From Globisporangium splendens (taxonomy: Eukaryota; Oomycota; Peronosporomycetes; Pythiales; Pythiaceae): DNA of 64,000 nucleotides. The translations under genes were made by a program, and so were the position numbers. Below, piece after piece: positions 44,401-54,492 of the stretch. Location of the stretch: NCBI GenBank assembly GCA_006386115.1, contig VFIW01000154.1, positions 18,243 to 82,242 on the forward strand, read 5' to 3'. The notes beneath the pieces were generated by a model that saw only the letters and a list, made by a program, of their open reading frames with translations, searched no databases and was not told where the DNA came from. The first letter of the stretch is position 1, and the number at the start of each line of letters is the position of its first letter.

Positions 44401-45338
44401 ATGGAGATACCGAAAGCTTTTGATCGAGCAGCTTAATGGAAGGGCATTGCGGATCGTGGTCTCGAAGATGTCTGGCGATTCGTTTGTACTCGTCGTAATC
44501 TCCGATCTCAAACAGGACTTCGCAAAGAGTCTGCACCAACGGCCAGTACGACCCATCCACTTGAAATCCTTCTTCCATCAATCGACGAGCGAGCCATAAC
44601 CTATGCAGTAAGCCATACATTCCATGAGTGAGCGCTTCGATCATAGACATAGCGACCCGATATTAGTTCAAGTCTCGCCAAACTTGAGTCCTCTTACTTC
44701 CCGGTCTCCATCGCTGTCTTTCCCATTTGGTACCATACAATCACATCCGTTCCATCGAGCTCGAGAGCCTGTAAACCAGTACCCATACACACGTAAATAC
44801 ACCAGGCATAACGCATACAGCAGGTTGCTATCGTCTTCACGGCACTCACAGCAGCAAAATACTTCAGCGCCACGTCATATGCGCGCGCTTCAAATTCTAG
44901 CACCGCCAAGTTTTTATGGCACAAGTACTGCAAACGCGGACTCAACACTGCATCTCCCTGGTATCGACAGCAAACCAAACTCAATGGACACGATTAAGAA
45001 CACCAAACCCAAGCAAGGCATACAGGGGAAGCATCACAGCGATGTCGAGTTGGGCTTCAGTATACCTCAATGAGCGCACGGTAGATATCTCGTGCATTCT
45101 CCACCTAAACAAAGAAGAAAACAGGCATTAGACAGGGGAAACTCGCACGAGTCACCACTCAATGCTATTCGACTTTGTTTTTGTCGCCCCCACCCACCTG
45201 CTTCTGCTGCTGGAAGCGCAGCGCCTGCTCGTACAGCGCGGTGTTCTGCGCGTCCTGCGCCTCCTCCGTGGCGCGCTCCAGGACCCCCGCGCGGCGCGCG
45301 TCGCGCTCGTCCGCGTTCAGCGCCGCCCACGACGCCAT
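38459..45338 (-). CDS. CABIN1: CABIN1/Hir3-like TPR protein of the HIRA histone-chaperone complex
   Basis: Exons: 45338-45198, 45104-45066, 44957-44850, 44768-44698 and 44600-38459. All are in phase and give 2166 residues, about the length of CABIN1. The N-terminal TPR part matches the CABIN1 layout: TALYEQALRFQQQKQ; YLCHKNLAVLEFEARAYDVA; DVIVWYQMGKTAMETGK; ARRLMEEGFQVDGSYWPLV; LEKSSWPNLGKLLLQVYED. Later TPR-like segments include DHLWYLLGENYILSR and VKSWIRLGKTMKEL. Acidic and Lys-rich low-complexity stretches lie near 39800-39930. CABIN1/Hir3 is a scaffold of the HIRA complex, which deposits histone H3.3 independently of replication in the nucleus. Family assignment rests on motif order and length by eye. 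Confidence 0.75.
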
Positions 45339-45524
45339 TTTGCTTTTCCGCAATTGGCGCAATTTTAGTGTGCAACCCCACATTGGGTCACCACTTTTTA
45401 CTTTTTGAACCAATCATAACTATTCAAAGAGTAATTTTGACCAATCACACAATGTGTATGGTCAAAAGCTGTTCAAACTTTCCCCATTTACAATTCTGGC
45501 CCTACAGAATGAATGTTGAATCAT
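45339..45524 (-). promoter_or_regulatory. CABIN1-like gene promoter with CCAAT boxes
   Basis: CCAATCAT at 45410-45417 and CCAATCAC at 45441-45448 lie on the plus strand, and a minus-strand CCAAT (complement of 45382-45386) lies about 45 bp upstream of the start codon. The downstream end of the DAHP synthase gene borders this region. Confidence 0.5.
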
Positions 45525-47143
45525 CTACTTGGCTGCAGTCTCGTCGAACGTGACAGCGCTGATGGACCGCTTCCGGCGCCGCGCGTTCTCGTTGAGCGGT
45601 GCCAGCTCGCGGTTGATCGACAGGCTCTTCGCCAGCAGGAAGGCCACCTCCATGCTCTGCGAGTAGTTCAGGCGCGGGTCGCAGTAGCTCGTGTACCGCA
45701 GCGGGAGATCTACTTCGTTGATGCCCTCGGGACCGCCAATGCACTCCGTCACGTTCTCACCCGTGAGCTCAAAGTGCACACCGCCAAGGTTCGAGCCCAT
45801 GCGCCGATGGATCTCGAGCGTTTGCTTGAGCTCGCCAAAGATGCGGTCAAACGGACGCGTCTTGTACCCGTTCTCCGCCGTGATCGTGTTGCCGTGGCAT
45901 GGATCGCACGCCCAGATCACCTTCAAGCCCGCAGCCTTGACGACCTCAATGTGCTTGGGGAGCGTTTCTGAGACCTTGCCGTTGCCGTAGCGCGTGATCA
46001 GTGTGATCTTGCCCGGGTCGTTTTCAGGGTCGCGCCAGAGCTTGCGGATCAGTGGCACGAGGTCTTCGGGCTTCATGCTCGGACCAACTTTGATCCCGAT
46101 CGGGTTCTCAATTCCGCGGAAGTACTCCAAGTGTGCATGGTCAAGCTGACGCGTGCGGTCGCCAATCCACAAGAAATCGGTGCCCACGTTGTAGTACTTG
46201 CCGTCGACCTTGCGCGTCATGGTCTCCTCGTATCCGAGCTCCAGCCCTTCGTGCGAGATGAACAAATCGACAGTCTTCAAGTGGTTGTCCTCCGAGCCGA
46301 CGCCGCACATGTGCACAAAGTGCAAACTGTCAGTGATTTGCTGCACCATGTGCTGGTATTCCTCTCGGCGGGTCGACGCTTGCACGAACCCCAAGTCCCA
46401 CTTGCCAGCATCGTGGATATCAGCGAAACCAGAGTCCACAAGCAATCGTCCGTAATTCAGAGTCGCGGCACTGTGGAAATACCCTTCAAGAAGACGATCT
46501 GGGTCCGGCACACGGTTCTCCTTTTCGTAACCGTTGATGTTTTCACCACGGAAGCTCGGCACTTCCTCTAACGTTCGTTAACACGCACACGCGACAGCAA
46601 CAGTACGTTAATCGCAATACTCCATAGCAAAGGCAAGCGGAAACCCACGAATGTTTACGTACCACCATCGAGGATCTCGGTGTCGCTCGAGCGCGGCTTG
46701 GCGAACTGGCCGGCCATACGCGCGACACGAACGGTGGGGATACGTGCACCCCACACGAGCACCAGACTCATTTGGATCATGATCTTGAGCTTCTTCTCGA
46801 TCAGATCCGCCTGGCAATCCTGGAAGCGTTCGGCGCAATCGCCGCCTTGCAGCAAAAAGCGCTTGCCATCGGCGACTTCGGCCAACTGCTCCTTCAACTT
46901 TTCAATTTCCTTCACCGACACCAGACCAGGGAGTGTGCGCACTGCAAGCACATACAAACGACACCAGTTATTCATACATACGATCATCCACGCATCATAC
47001 AGATACAAACACGTACGCTTGTCGTGCACTTTGCTCAGTGCCGCTTCGTCCGGGTACTTGGCCTGCTGCTTGATCGGGAACTTTCTCCACGACGACGGTG
47101 ACCAGTCGCCCTCCTCGCTGGCGTGGCTGTTGGCGGCAGACAT
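45525..47143 (-). CDS. class II (plant-type) DAHP synthase
   Basis: Exons 47143-47017, 46941-46663 and 46567-45525 give 482 residues. The enzyme condenses phosphoenolpyruvate and erythrose 4-phosphate to DAHP, the first step of the shikimate pathway to aromatic amino acids. Class II motifs: WSPSSWRKFPIKQQAKYPD at the N-terminus; LLQGGDCAERF with the metal-binding Cys at residue 78; ARIPTVRVARMAGQFAKPRS; PSFRGENING; EGLELGYEE; GIKVGPSMKPEDL; and WACDPCHGNT. No plastid presequence is visible, so a cytosolic location is likely, as expected for an oomycete. Confidence 0.95.
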
Positions 47144-47788
47144 GGCGCGCTCTCTCTCTATCTATCTATGCGCCGATGAGTGAACGAAAGCGGGAGACTC
47201 GCAGCTCCTCCTCGTCGTGTTGGTGTCGACGTGGCTGTCGACACTTGATGCCGCAAGCACCAGTCGCGACTGAATCTGCCAATGTATGTGAAATCGCATA
47301 CCCTGTTTAAATAATCAAATGATAATACCTTTATAAATCGATTGAACACTCTGTTTTTGGCGAGTTGACTGCGCCACAAGAATTTTGTTGTGGACGAATG
47401 GCACGTGATTGGGCGTTAAGTATTTATGCGTGATTTTGATTGGCTGCAGAATGAAATATCAAAAGTTGAGGTCAGTTGACAAGAGTGTCCTTGTTGCCTT
47501 TTGATTCAAACACTCTCTCGTCTGCAGGACCAAAAGTTTCGAACGCACGCCTAAAAGTCATATTGTTGCGGTTGATCCGAGCACGACAGACACATCCACG
47601 GTCATCTGTCCATGCACACGAATCAACTCAACTGCTCAGCAATGGTCTGCTACCACCCCACACTACCGCTTTTGATCTGTCCCACGAAAACGCAGTGAAT
47701 GCAATGTCCACTCACGATCACCTTCATTTGAAGGCAAACTCTGAAATCTCCCCCTTCCTCCGACCTGTGCAACTTTGTGCATGCAGTA
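47144..47788. promoter_or_regulatory. DAHP synthase upstream region
   Basis: No gene is seen. Two minus-strand CCAAT boxes (complement of 47408-47412 and 47439-47443) lie 265-300 bp upstream of the DAHP synthase start. Confidence 0.45.
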
Positions 47789-47957
47789 AAACGGTTCCAG
47801 ACTTTCAATGAAAAGAGCAACAAGTATATCGAGAGTCTCATTTCCAAATTACTTGAAATACTAGCAATCCACGGCATTGCATGTGCAAGGTAAACCCAAG
47901 GCGGACTCGTACGGACTGATTGACACGAGTCTCAAGAAAAAACCTCTCGTGCGCTCC

Positions 47958-49244
47958 TTACAGCTTACTAAGGTCAAATTCATGCACGATCACTTTGCTG
48001 GCTGCTTGGCGAGTGACAAACGCGCGCTCGTCGCTCGAGAGAAAGCTGGCACCGTGAAACGCGGCATGCTCGTGCGCGACCTGCACGAGCTTGTAGACAT
48101 GCTCGTCTGGGTAGTCTTGCAATGCCAGCGTGCGGTCGATGATCTCTTGCCACGGATCCAGCGTCGCCAGTTTCGCGGCGTGCTGGTCGCAGATATCGCT
48201 CGCACTCACATCGGGGTCTTTTACCAAGATGAACGCGCAGATGGCCACGTGGAGCCACACTTTCCAGGCGCGAACGCGGTCGTCATGGTCGAGCAAGTGC
48301 TCCATTTGCTTCAGCGACCATGCTGATGTGACGGCGTGTACGATCACAAAGTCACTGCCGCCGATCATCGCGTACAACCACAGTGTGAAATCGATCGCAA
48401 AGTTGCCATCGACCTTCGACAAATCGTATTCATCCAACGTGCTGGCAATCAACTCAAAGGCTGCCTTGCTGCCTCGCTCCGGGTGCGCCGAGAGTGCGTT
48501 GAGCTTCTTCTGGAAACCGCCAAGGGGTAGCTCGGAGATCGCCTTTGTTTGGAGGCGCTCATCCACCTCGCGCAGAATGAATTCATGATTCTTCACAGCA
48601 TGCACAAGATGCACGGCTTCCTCTCGAGTGAGCGCCTTCTTGCTTCCAGTGGAAGACTCATCGTGCTTCTTTTGTCCGTCGTACGAGAGGTACGAGAAAT
48701 GGAAGTACGCCAACCCTTCGGCAATCAAACGGTCTCCACCAATGTGGAATGCGTATCCGAGTTGAATGATTCCGTGCAAAAGCGCGCCACTGAGGCCTCC
48801 AACGAGGCTTGGCAGATGCTTCTTCACAGCGCCGTCAGTTCCGAGCAACTTGACTTCATGGCCGTAGAACGCCAGCAGCGCATCGAAGTCTTGGCGTTTC
48901 CCAAGGAGCTTCTCAACGTACTCTGCAGAGGGCACCAGCGTCACAACGCGCTCGGAACGGATCTCGTCCACCGTGACGACATCGTATGGATCTTCGTGGC
49001 TCGGCGTAACCGGTTCCAGCTTCTTTTTCGCGTAATGTTCGGCGAAATCGTCGATCTGGTGCTTGGTCGCGCCGAGTTCATACAGCGCCACGACGAGGTG
49101 CAGGAGGTGGTTGGAGAGGTACCCCCCGTACTCGATGCCGAACTTCTTGGTCGAGTAGTGGTCGATCCATTGGTTCTGGACGTCACTAGGAGCGAGATGC
49201 TTGCGGATGGTGGTGGTGTCCGTCGTTGTTGCACGAGAAGCCAT
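47958..49244 (-). CDS. questin-oxidase-like protein (DUF4243/AflY family), left-arm copy
   Basis: 428 residues are counted from MASRATTTDTTTIRKHL. The frame is open for 85 more codons upstream to 49499, and this extension partly resembles the one in the third paralogue. Family features: YGGYLSNHLLHLVVALYELG near residue 40-60, DDFAEHYAKKKLEPV, a central Gly-rich helix pair (LPSLVGGLSGALLHGIIQLG, AFHIGGDRLIAEGLAYFHF) and a C-terminal VAHEHAAFHGASFL. The conserved His residues fit a metal or cofactor site. Fungal AflY-type proteins carry out Baeyer-Villiger-like ring opening of anthraquinones; the substrate here is unknown and no polyketide gene lies nearby. Single exon. Confidence 0.75.
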   Translation of the reverse strand: MASRATTTDTTTIRKHLAPSDVQNQWIDHYSTKKFGIEYGGYLSNHLLHLVVALYELGATKHQIDDFAEHYAKKKLEPVTPSHEDPYDVVTVDEIRSERVVTLVPSAEYVEKLLGKRQDFDALLAFYGHEVKLLGTDGAVKKHLPSLVGGLSGALLHGIIQLGYAFHIGGDRLIAEGLAYFHFSYLSYDGQKKHDESSTGSKKALTREEAVHLVHAVKNHEFILREVDERLQTKAISELPLGGFQKKLNALSAHPERGSKAAFELIASTLDEYDLSKVDGNFAIDFTLWLYAMIGGSDFVIVHAVTSAWSLKQMEHLLDHDDRVRAWKVWLHVAICAFILVKDPDVSASDICDQHAAKLATLDPWQEIIDRTLALQDYPDEHVYKLVQVAHEHAAFHGASFLSSDERAFVTRQAASKVIVHEFDLSKL

Positions 49245-49703
49245 TCTCACTGATGCTGGTGCTTGGTAGTGTGGTGGATGCCGATGCGTGCGTGCGTGGG
49301 AGTTCCAATTGAACAATGACGGTGGCGTTCCAGCTCTACTTTGTGGCGCTAGTACGCAAACTGAGCGCAGTCGGCGTCGCATGGGACCCGAAGAAGTCGA
49401 CGCTGTTGTAGTAATCCCTACTGGGCTGTCAGGAGCTTTTTCGGCGGTGGGGGTGCGTGCATGCCGGTGTTCGTGTACGACATGGGTCTCGCTCGTCATC
49501 TTGGAGTTTGCATCGAGAGAGTGAATGAAGGTCGGTTGGACTGGGTTGTCCTCACAACCAGTGCTGCAAACGGGTGTCTCGTTGTGTCAGACAGGAAAGA
49601 CTGATTTGGTAATCAAGATAGATTCCTCCTGGGCGATCCTGCTTCGGTAATCAAGACAGGCCGGTCTCACATCGAGCCGAGGTCGCGCCTATGAGATCAG
49701 GTT

Positions 49704-49706
<3 letters not shown>

Positions 49707-49737
<31 letters not shown>
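49707..49737. repeat. (AG)n microsatellite
   Basis: A perfect dinucleotide run in the left arm, mirrored by (CT)n at about 51224-51254 with the same length. Confidence 0.9.
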
Positions 49738-49741
<4 letters not shown>

Positions 49742-50315
49742 AATTCTATTTAACTTATGATCCACATACAGTTTAAACATTCCCGAGTCTCACTTACACT
49801 GCTGAGAGTGAGGTGTTTCTAATTTTTGACGGTGTGGCACGGACATCATTGCCGAGTAGAGCTGCGACTTGGGACATAAGAACTTGGTCATCTCTGATAT
49901 CAGGTACAATGATGCCGACGAAGGATCAGGTGAGACAGTAGAATCTCATCCATAGGCGTGAGGTCAGGAGACGGTCGATCATCATGCATCAAGGAAATAA
50001 GCTTCTACGCAGGCATATACGACCGACGTTCACAAACTATCGGCGGAGAAAAGTCAGCAGAGCTCATCTGCAGCAGTCAGTGAAGCTGCAGGCAGCGATC
50101 TTAATATCTATCAAGTTAACAGTCGCCACATCGTGCGCCGTGACTTGATTCACACCTGGGACTCATCATCAGCAAACACGATGACGCGAAGCCTGAGGTT
50201 CGGGCGGCAAGGTCGTTTACGCGCGCGACATGCAGGGTGAATGTAATACTCTGAGTCCCCTCCAGAAGTCCTCCCAAAAAAGTGACAGACACCTGGTGTA
50301 TTGTACATGCACACG

Positions 50316-50645
50316 CGATTTACCAAGAGGACAGTTGAGGCGCAGTTGCACGAGAGAAGGTGCTAGTTGTCCACGATGACGGTACAGCAAAATGCGAGGG
50401 CATGGCAATCACAGTACTTACCTTCATGGAGAGGTGCCTTGAGCATCATTATAATGCCCCTCAGCGTGCGCATTACGGAGAGGGAAAACGGATGCAGGGT
50501 TTCGTTTCTGGGTGGGTATCTCCATCCATCCTCTGAACTGGTGTCGTTCTGATAATGGCATACAAGCCACGTCATCTGCTTAGCTGTGGTTGATCCGAGT
50601 ACCTAGACGAACAGATTCCAACGCCTGTGGCTGCTTGGCAATTCT
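50316..50645. other. unique 330-bp spacer between the inverted-repeat arms
   Basis: The spacer is not repeated elsewhere in the window. A minus-strand frame (50575-50363) contains a good 5' splice site (AAG|GTAAGT at about 50420), and a plus-strand frame (50590-50811) runs from the spacer into the right arm. Neither has a recognisable motif. Confidence 0.6.
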
Positions 50646-51219
50646 CGTGTGCATGTACAATACACCAGGTGTCTGTCACTTTTTTGGGAGGACTTCTGGA
50701 GGGGACTCAGAGTATTACATTCACCCTGCATGTCGCGCGCGTAAACGACCTTGCCGCCCGAACCTCAGGCTTCGCGTCATCGTGTTTGCTGATGATGAGT
50801 CCCAGGTGTGAATCAAGTCACGGCGCACGATGTGGCGACTGTTAACTTGATAGATATTAAGATCGCTGCCTGCAGCTTCACTGACTGCTGCAGATGAGCT
50901 CTGCTGACTTTTCTCCGCCGATAGTTTGTGAACGTCGGTCGTATATGCCTGCGTAGAAGCTTATTTCCTTGATGCATGATGATCGACCGTCTCCTGACCT
51001 CACGCCTATGGATGAGATTCTACTGTCTCACCTGATCCTTCGTCGGCATCATTGTACCTGATATCAGAGATGACCAAGTTCTTATGTCCCAAGTCGCAGC
51101 TCTACTCGGCAATGATGTCCGTGCCACACCGTCAAAAATTAGAAACACCTCACTCTCAGCAGTGTAAGTGAGACTCGGGAATGTTTAAACTGTATGTGGA
51201 TCATAAGTTAAATAGAATT

Positions 51220-51257
<38 letters not shown>

Positions 51258-53172
51258 AACCTGATCTCATAGGCGCGACCTCGGCTCGATGTGAGACCGG
51301 CCTGTCTTGATTACCGAAGCAGGATCGCCCAGGAGGAATCTATCTTGATTACCAAATCAGTCTTTCCTGTCTGACACAACGAGACACCCGTTTGCAGCAC
51401 TGGTTGTGAGGACAACCCAGTCCAACCGACCTTCATTCACTCTCTCGATGCAAACTCCAAGATGACGAGCGAGACCCATGTCGTACACGAACACCGGCAT
51501 GCACGCACCCCCACCGCCGAAAAAGCTCCTGACAGCCCAGTAGGGATTACTACAACAGCGTCGACTTCTTCGGGTCCCATGCGACGCCGACTGCGCTCAG
51601 TTTGCGTACTAGCGCCACAAAGTAGAGCTGGAACGCCACCGTCATTGTTCAATTGGAACTCCCACGCACGCACGCATCGGCATCCACCACACTACCAAGC
51701 ACCAGCATCAGTGAGAATGGCTTCTCGTGCAACAACGACGGACACCACCACCATCCGCAAGCATCTCGCTCCTAGTGACGTCCAGAACCAATGGATCGAC
51801 CACTACTCGACCAAGAAGTTCGGCATCGAGTACGGGGGGTACCTCTCCAACCACCTCCTGCACCTCGTCGTGGCGCTGTATGAACTCGGCGCGACCAAGC
51901 ACCAGATCGACGATTTCGCCGAACATTACGCGAAAAAGAAGCTGGAACCGGTTACGCCGAGCCACGAAGATCCATACGATGTCGTCACGGTGGACGAGAT
52001 CCGTTCCGAGCGCGTTGTGACGCTGGTGCCCTCTGCAGAGTACGTTGAGAAGCTCCTTGGGAAACGCCAAGACTTCGATGCGCTGCTGGCGTTCTACGGC
52101 CATGAAGTCAAGTTGCTCGGAACTGACGGCGCTGTGAAGAAGCATCTGCCAAGCCTCGTTGGAGGCCTCAGTGGCGCGCTTTTGCACGGAATCATTCAAC
52201 TCGGATACGCATTCCACATTGGTGGAGACCGTTTGATTGCCGAAGGGTTGGCGTACTTCCATTTCTCGTACCTCTCGTACGACGGACAAAAGAAGCACGA
52301 TGAGTCTTCCACTGGAAGCAAGAAGGCGCTCACTCGAGAGGAAGCCGTGCATCTTGTGCATGCTGTGAAGAATCATGAATTCATTCTGCGCGAGGTGGAT
52401 GAGCGCCTCCAAACAAAGGCGATCTCCGAGCTACCCCTTGGCGGTTTCCAGAAGAAGCTCAACGCACTCTCGGCGCACCCGGAGCGAGGCAGCAAGGCAG
52501 CCTTTGAGTTGATTGCCAGCACGTTGGATGAATACGATTTGTCGAAGGTCGATGGCAACTTTGCGATCGATTTCACACTGTGGTTGTACGCGATGATCGG
52601 CGGCAGTGACTTTGTGATCGTACACGCCGTCACATCAGCATGGTCGCTGAAGCAAATGGAGCACTTGCTCGACCATGACGACCGCGTTCGCGCCTGGAAA
52701 GTGTGGCTCCACGTGGCCATCTGCGCGTTCATCTTGGTAAAAGACCCCGATGTGAGTGCGAGCGATATCTGCGACCAGCACGCCGCGAAACTGGCGACGC
52801 TGGATCCGTGGCAAGAGATCATCGACCGCACGCTGGCATTGCAAGACTACCCGGACGAGCATGTCTACAAGCTCGTGCAGGTCGCGCACGAGCATGCCGC
52901 GTTTCACGGTGCCAGCTTTCTCTCGAGCGACGAGCGCGCGTTTGTCACTCGCCAAGCAGCCAGCAAAGTGATCGTGCATGAATTTGACCTTAGTAAGCTG
53001 TAAGGAGCGCACGAGAGGTTTTTTCTTGAGACTCGTGTCAATCAGTCCGTACGAGTCCGCCTTGGGTTTACCTTGCACATGCAATGCCGTGGATTGCTAG
53101 TATTTCAAGTAATTTGGAAATGAGACTCTCGATATACTTGTTGCTCTTTTCATTGAAAGTCTGGAACCGTTT
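50646..53172. repeat. right arm of the 2527-bp inverted repeat
   Basis: This is the mirror copy of 47789-50315. Flanking sequence beyond 53172 and before 47789 is unrelated. Confidence 0.9.
51717..53003 (+). CDS. questin-oxidase-like protein (DUF4243/AflY family), right-arm copy
   Basis: 428 residues from the ATG at 51717, identical in protein sequence to the left-arm gene and read in the opposite direction, so the two genes diverge from the spacer. The upstream frame opens at 51462. The same motifs are present (YGGYLSNHLLHLVVALYELG, GGDRLIAEGLAYFHF, AHEHAAFHG). Identical copies suggest the duplication is very recent or kept alike by conversion; both are intact and could double the dose. Confidence 0.75.
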   Translation: MASRATTTDTTTIRKHLAPSDVQNQWIDHYSTKKFGIEYGGYLSNHLLHLVVALYELGATKHQIDDFAEHYAKKKLEPVTPSHEDPYDVVTVDEIRSERVVTLVPSAEYVEKLLGKRQDFDALLAFYGHEVKLLGTDGAVKKHLPSLVGGLSGALLHGIIQLGYAFHIGGDRLIAEGLAYFHFSYLSYDGQKKHDESSTGSKKALTREEAVHLVHAVKNHEFILREVDERLQTKAISELPLGGFQKKLNALSAHPERGSKAAFELIASTLDEYDLSKVDGNFAIDFTLWLYAMIGGSDFVIVHAVTSAWSLKQMEHLLDHDDRVRAWKVWLHVAICAFILVKDPDVSASDICDQHAAKLATLDPWQEIIDRTLALQDYPDEHVYKLVQVAHEHAAFHGASFLSSDERAFVTRQAASKVIVHEFDLSKL

Positions 53173-54492
53173 AGCTGCGTCTTCATAGAAACCTGAGGGA
53201 GATCCACAGGATTTAGGACGCGAGATTTGTCGCCCAGATTGTTCTGAAAAAAAGTCGCTCAGACTATAGCAAACCTAGTCAAAATTGCAGATGCACGAAA
53301 CTCACTCACCAAACCTATGCCAGAGCAGAAAGAGGGTAGCTAAAATGAGATGTGATGATGGTTACTCGCGTTGGGTGCCTTACTGTCTCCTCCTGTTGCC
53401 AGCACTGGCGCTTCAGTGTTTTCAATGGCCAGCTTGTAGCGAAGACAGCGTACAAGACGAAGCTGCTGACGTGCTGACCCTCAACAAAAGAAAGCGCGCT
53501 TGCAGCAGGATGGATGGTTGATATCAACATACAATATAGTATATCGACTTTCGTTACAGGAGCCGCGGATCTAGCGATTGGCTGTGCTGTTGATCATCTG
53601 CAGTGGGCGACTTTCAAAAGCCAAACGACAGGATCGCGTTTTGCACCGTTTATGTGGCTGTGCATGTGTCCAATTCCTTTGCAGCAGCCATTTTTTTTGC
53701 AGTGTTCAAATTCTACCATCAGCATTGCTGAATTTTGCGTCAGCCACTTAGTCATTGTAGAATGGCGCGTCATTGGCTGCTAAATACGATGTATTATTTT
53801 AATTGGTTGAAATAGCAAGCGCGCGTCTGCCTCACTTCGACCCCATGTCGTGCGCCAGTAGACGAGTGAATGCCCTTTTTGCCTTTCGCACACACACACA
53901 CCAGTAACCAAGCACAGTCTAAACCATCACTCTATTCCCTCGACTTGTTTCCAGAGTGAACACCTTCGCTCACCATGCCGTCCAGACCAATCGAGTGGTC
54001 GTCGAGCGCGAGAGCGGTGGTCGGCAGTGTCCTACCTTGTCATGACCACCGTCAGTGTGCCACGAGAGAAATCGAGCTTCAGTCGCACAGACCCACTTTG
54101 ACCTGGACACATCCAAGATACCTTTCAGGCCAATCCAATCGCATTGATTGCCAAGTTGCGACTTGACGTGATCGTTGCGCAGCGATTGGCTGAAAAGACG
54201 TGTGTTGTATATTCAACCAATCACAGAGTCGCCAAGCTTCTCAGATCGACCTTCACTCTGTGGGATCTCGACCCATGTCGTACGGCACACACACACACCA
54301 CCGAAAGCTGCTGACGACATTGAAGCTGCAGCACAAAAATTAACGGCGGCTTCTTCCAATTGGTCTCCTCTTATGCGCGCCGTCTGCGAATTGCTGCGAC
54401 GGAGGACGGAAGCGTCACAGTCACTATTCAATTGGCATTGTCTCACAAACCGCATTCGCATCCACCGCCAGCACCAAGCAGCGCTGTTGAGA
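53173..54492 (+). promoter_or_regulatory. intergenic region and upstream region of the third questin-oxidase-like gene
   Basis: No independent gene is supported. Several CCAAT-type motifs occur: GCGATTGGCTG near 53575, CATTGGCTG near 53772, CCAATCCAATC at 54130-54140, GATTGGC at 54184-54190 and CCAATCAC at 54217-54224. An in-frame open stretch from 54175 leads into the third paralogue and may be 5' leader or an N-terminal extension. Confidence 0.45.

Larger units (their letters stand above)
47789..50315. repeat. left arm of a 2527-bp near-perfect inverted repeat
   Basis: The arm is the reverse complement of 50646-53172, with coordinate pairs summing to 100961. I saw one difference, T versus C at a synonymous site (left arm near 48111, right arm near 52850). 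It contains a questin-oxidase-like gene and about 1 kb of noncoding sequence with an (AG)n run at 49707-49737. The arm ends do not look like transposon termini. Confidence 0.9.

Noticed and set aside
49707..49737. (AG)n run as a possible origin or regulatory array
   Set aside because: A plain microsatellite, mirrored only because it lies in the inverted repeat.
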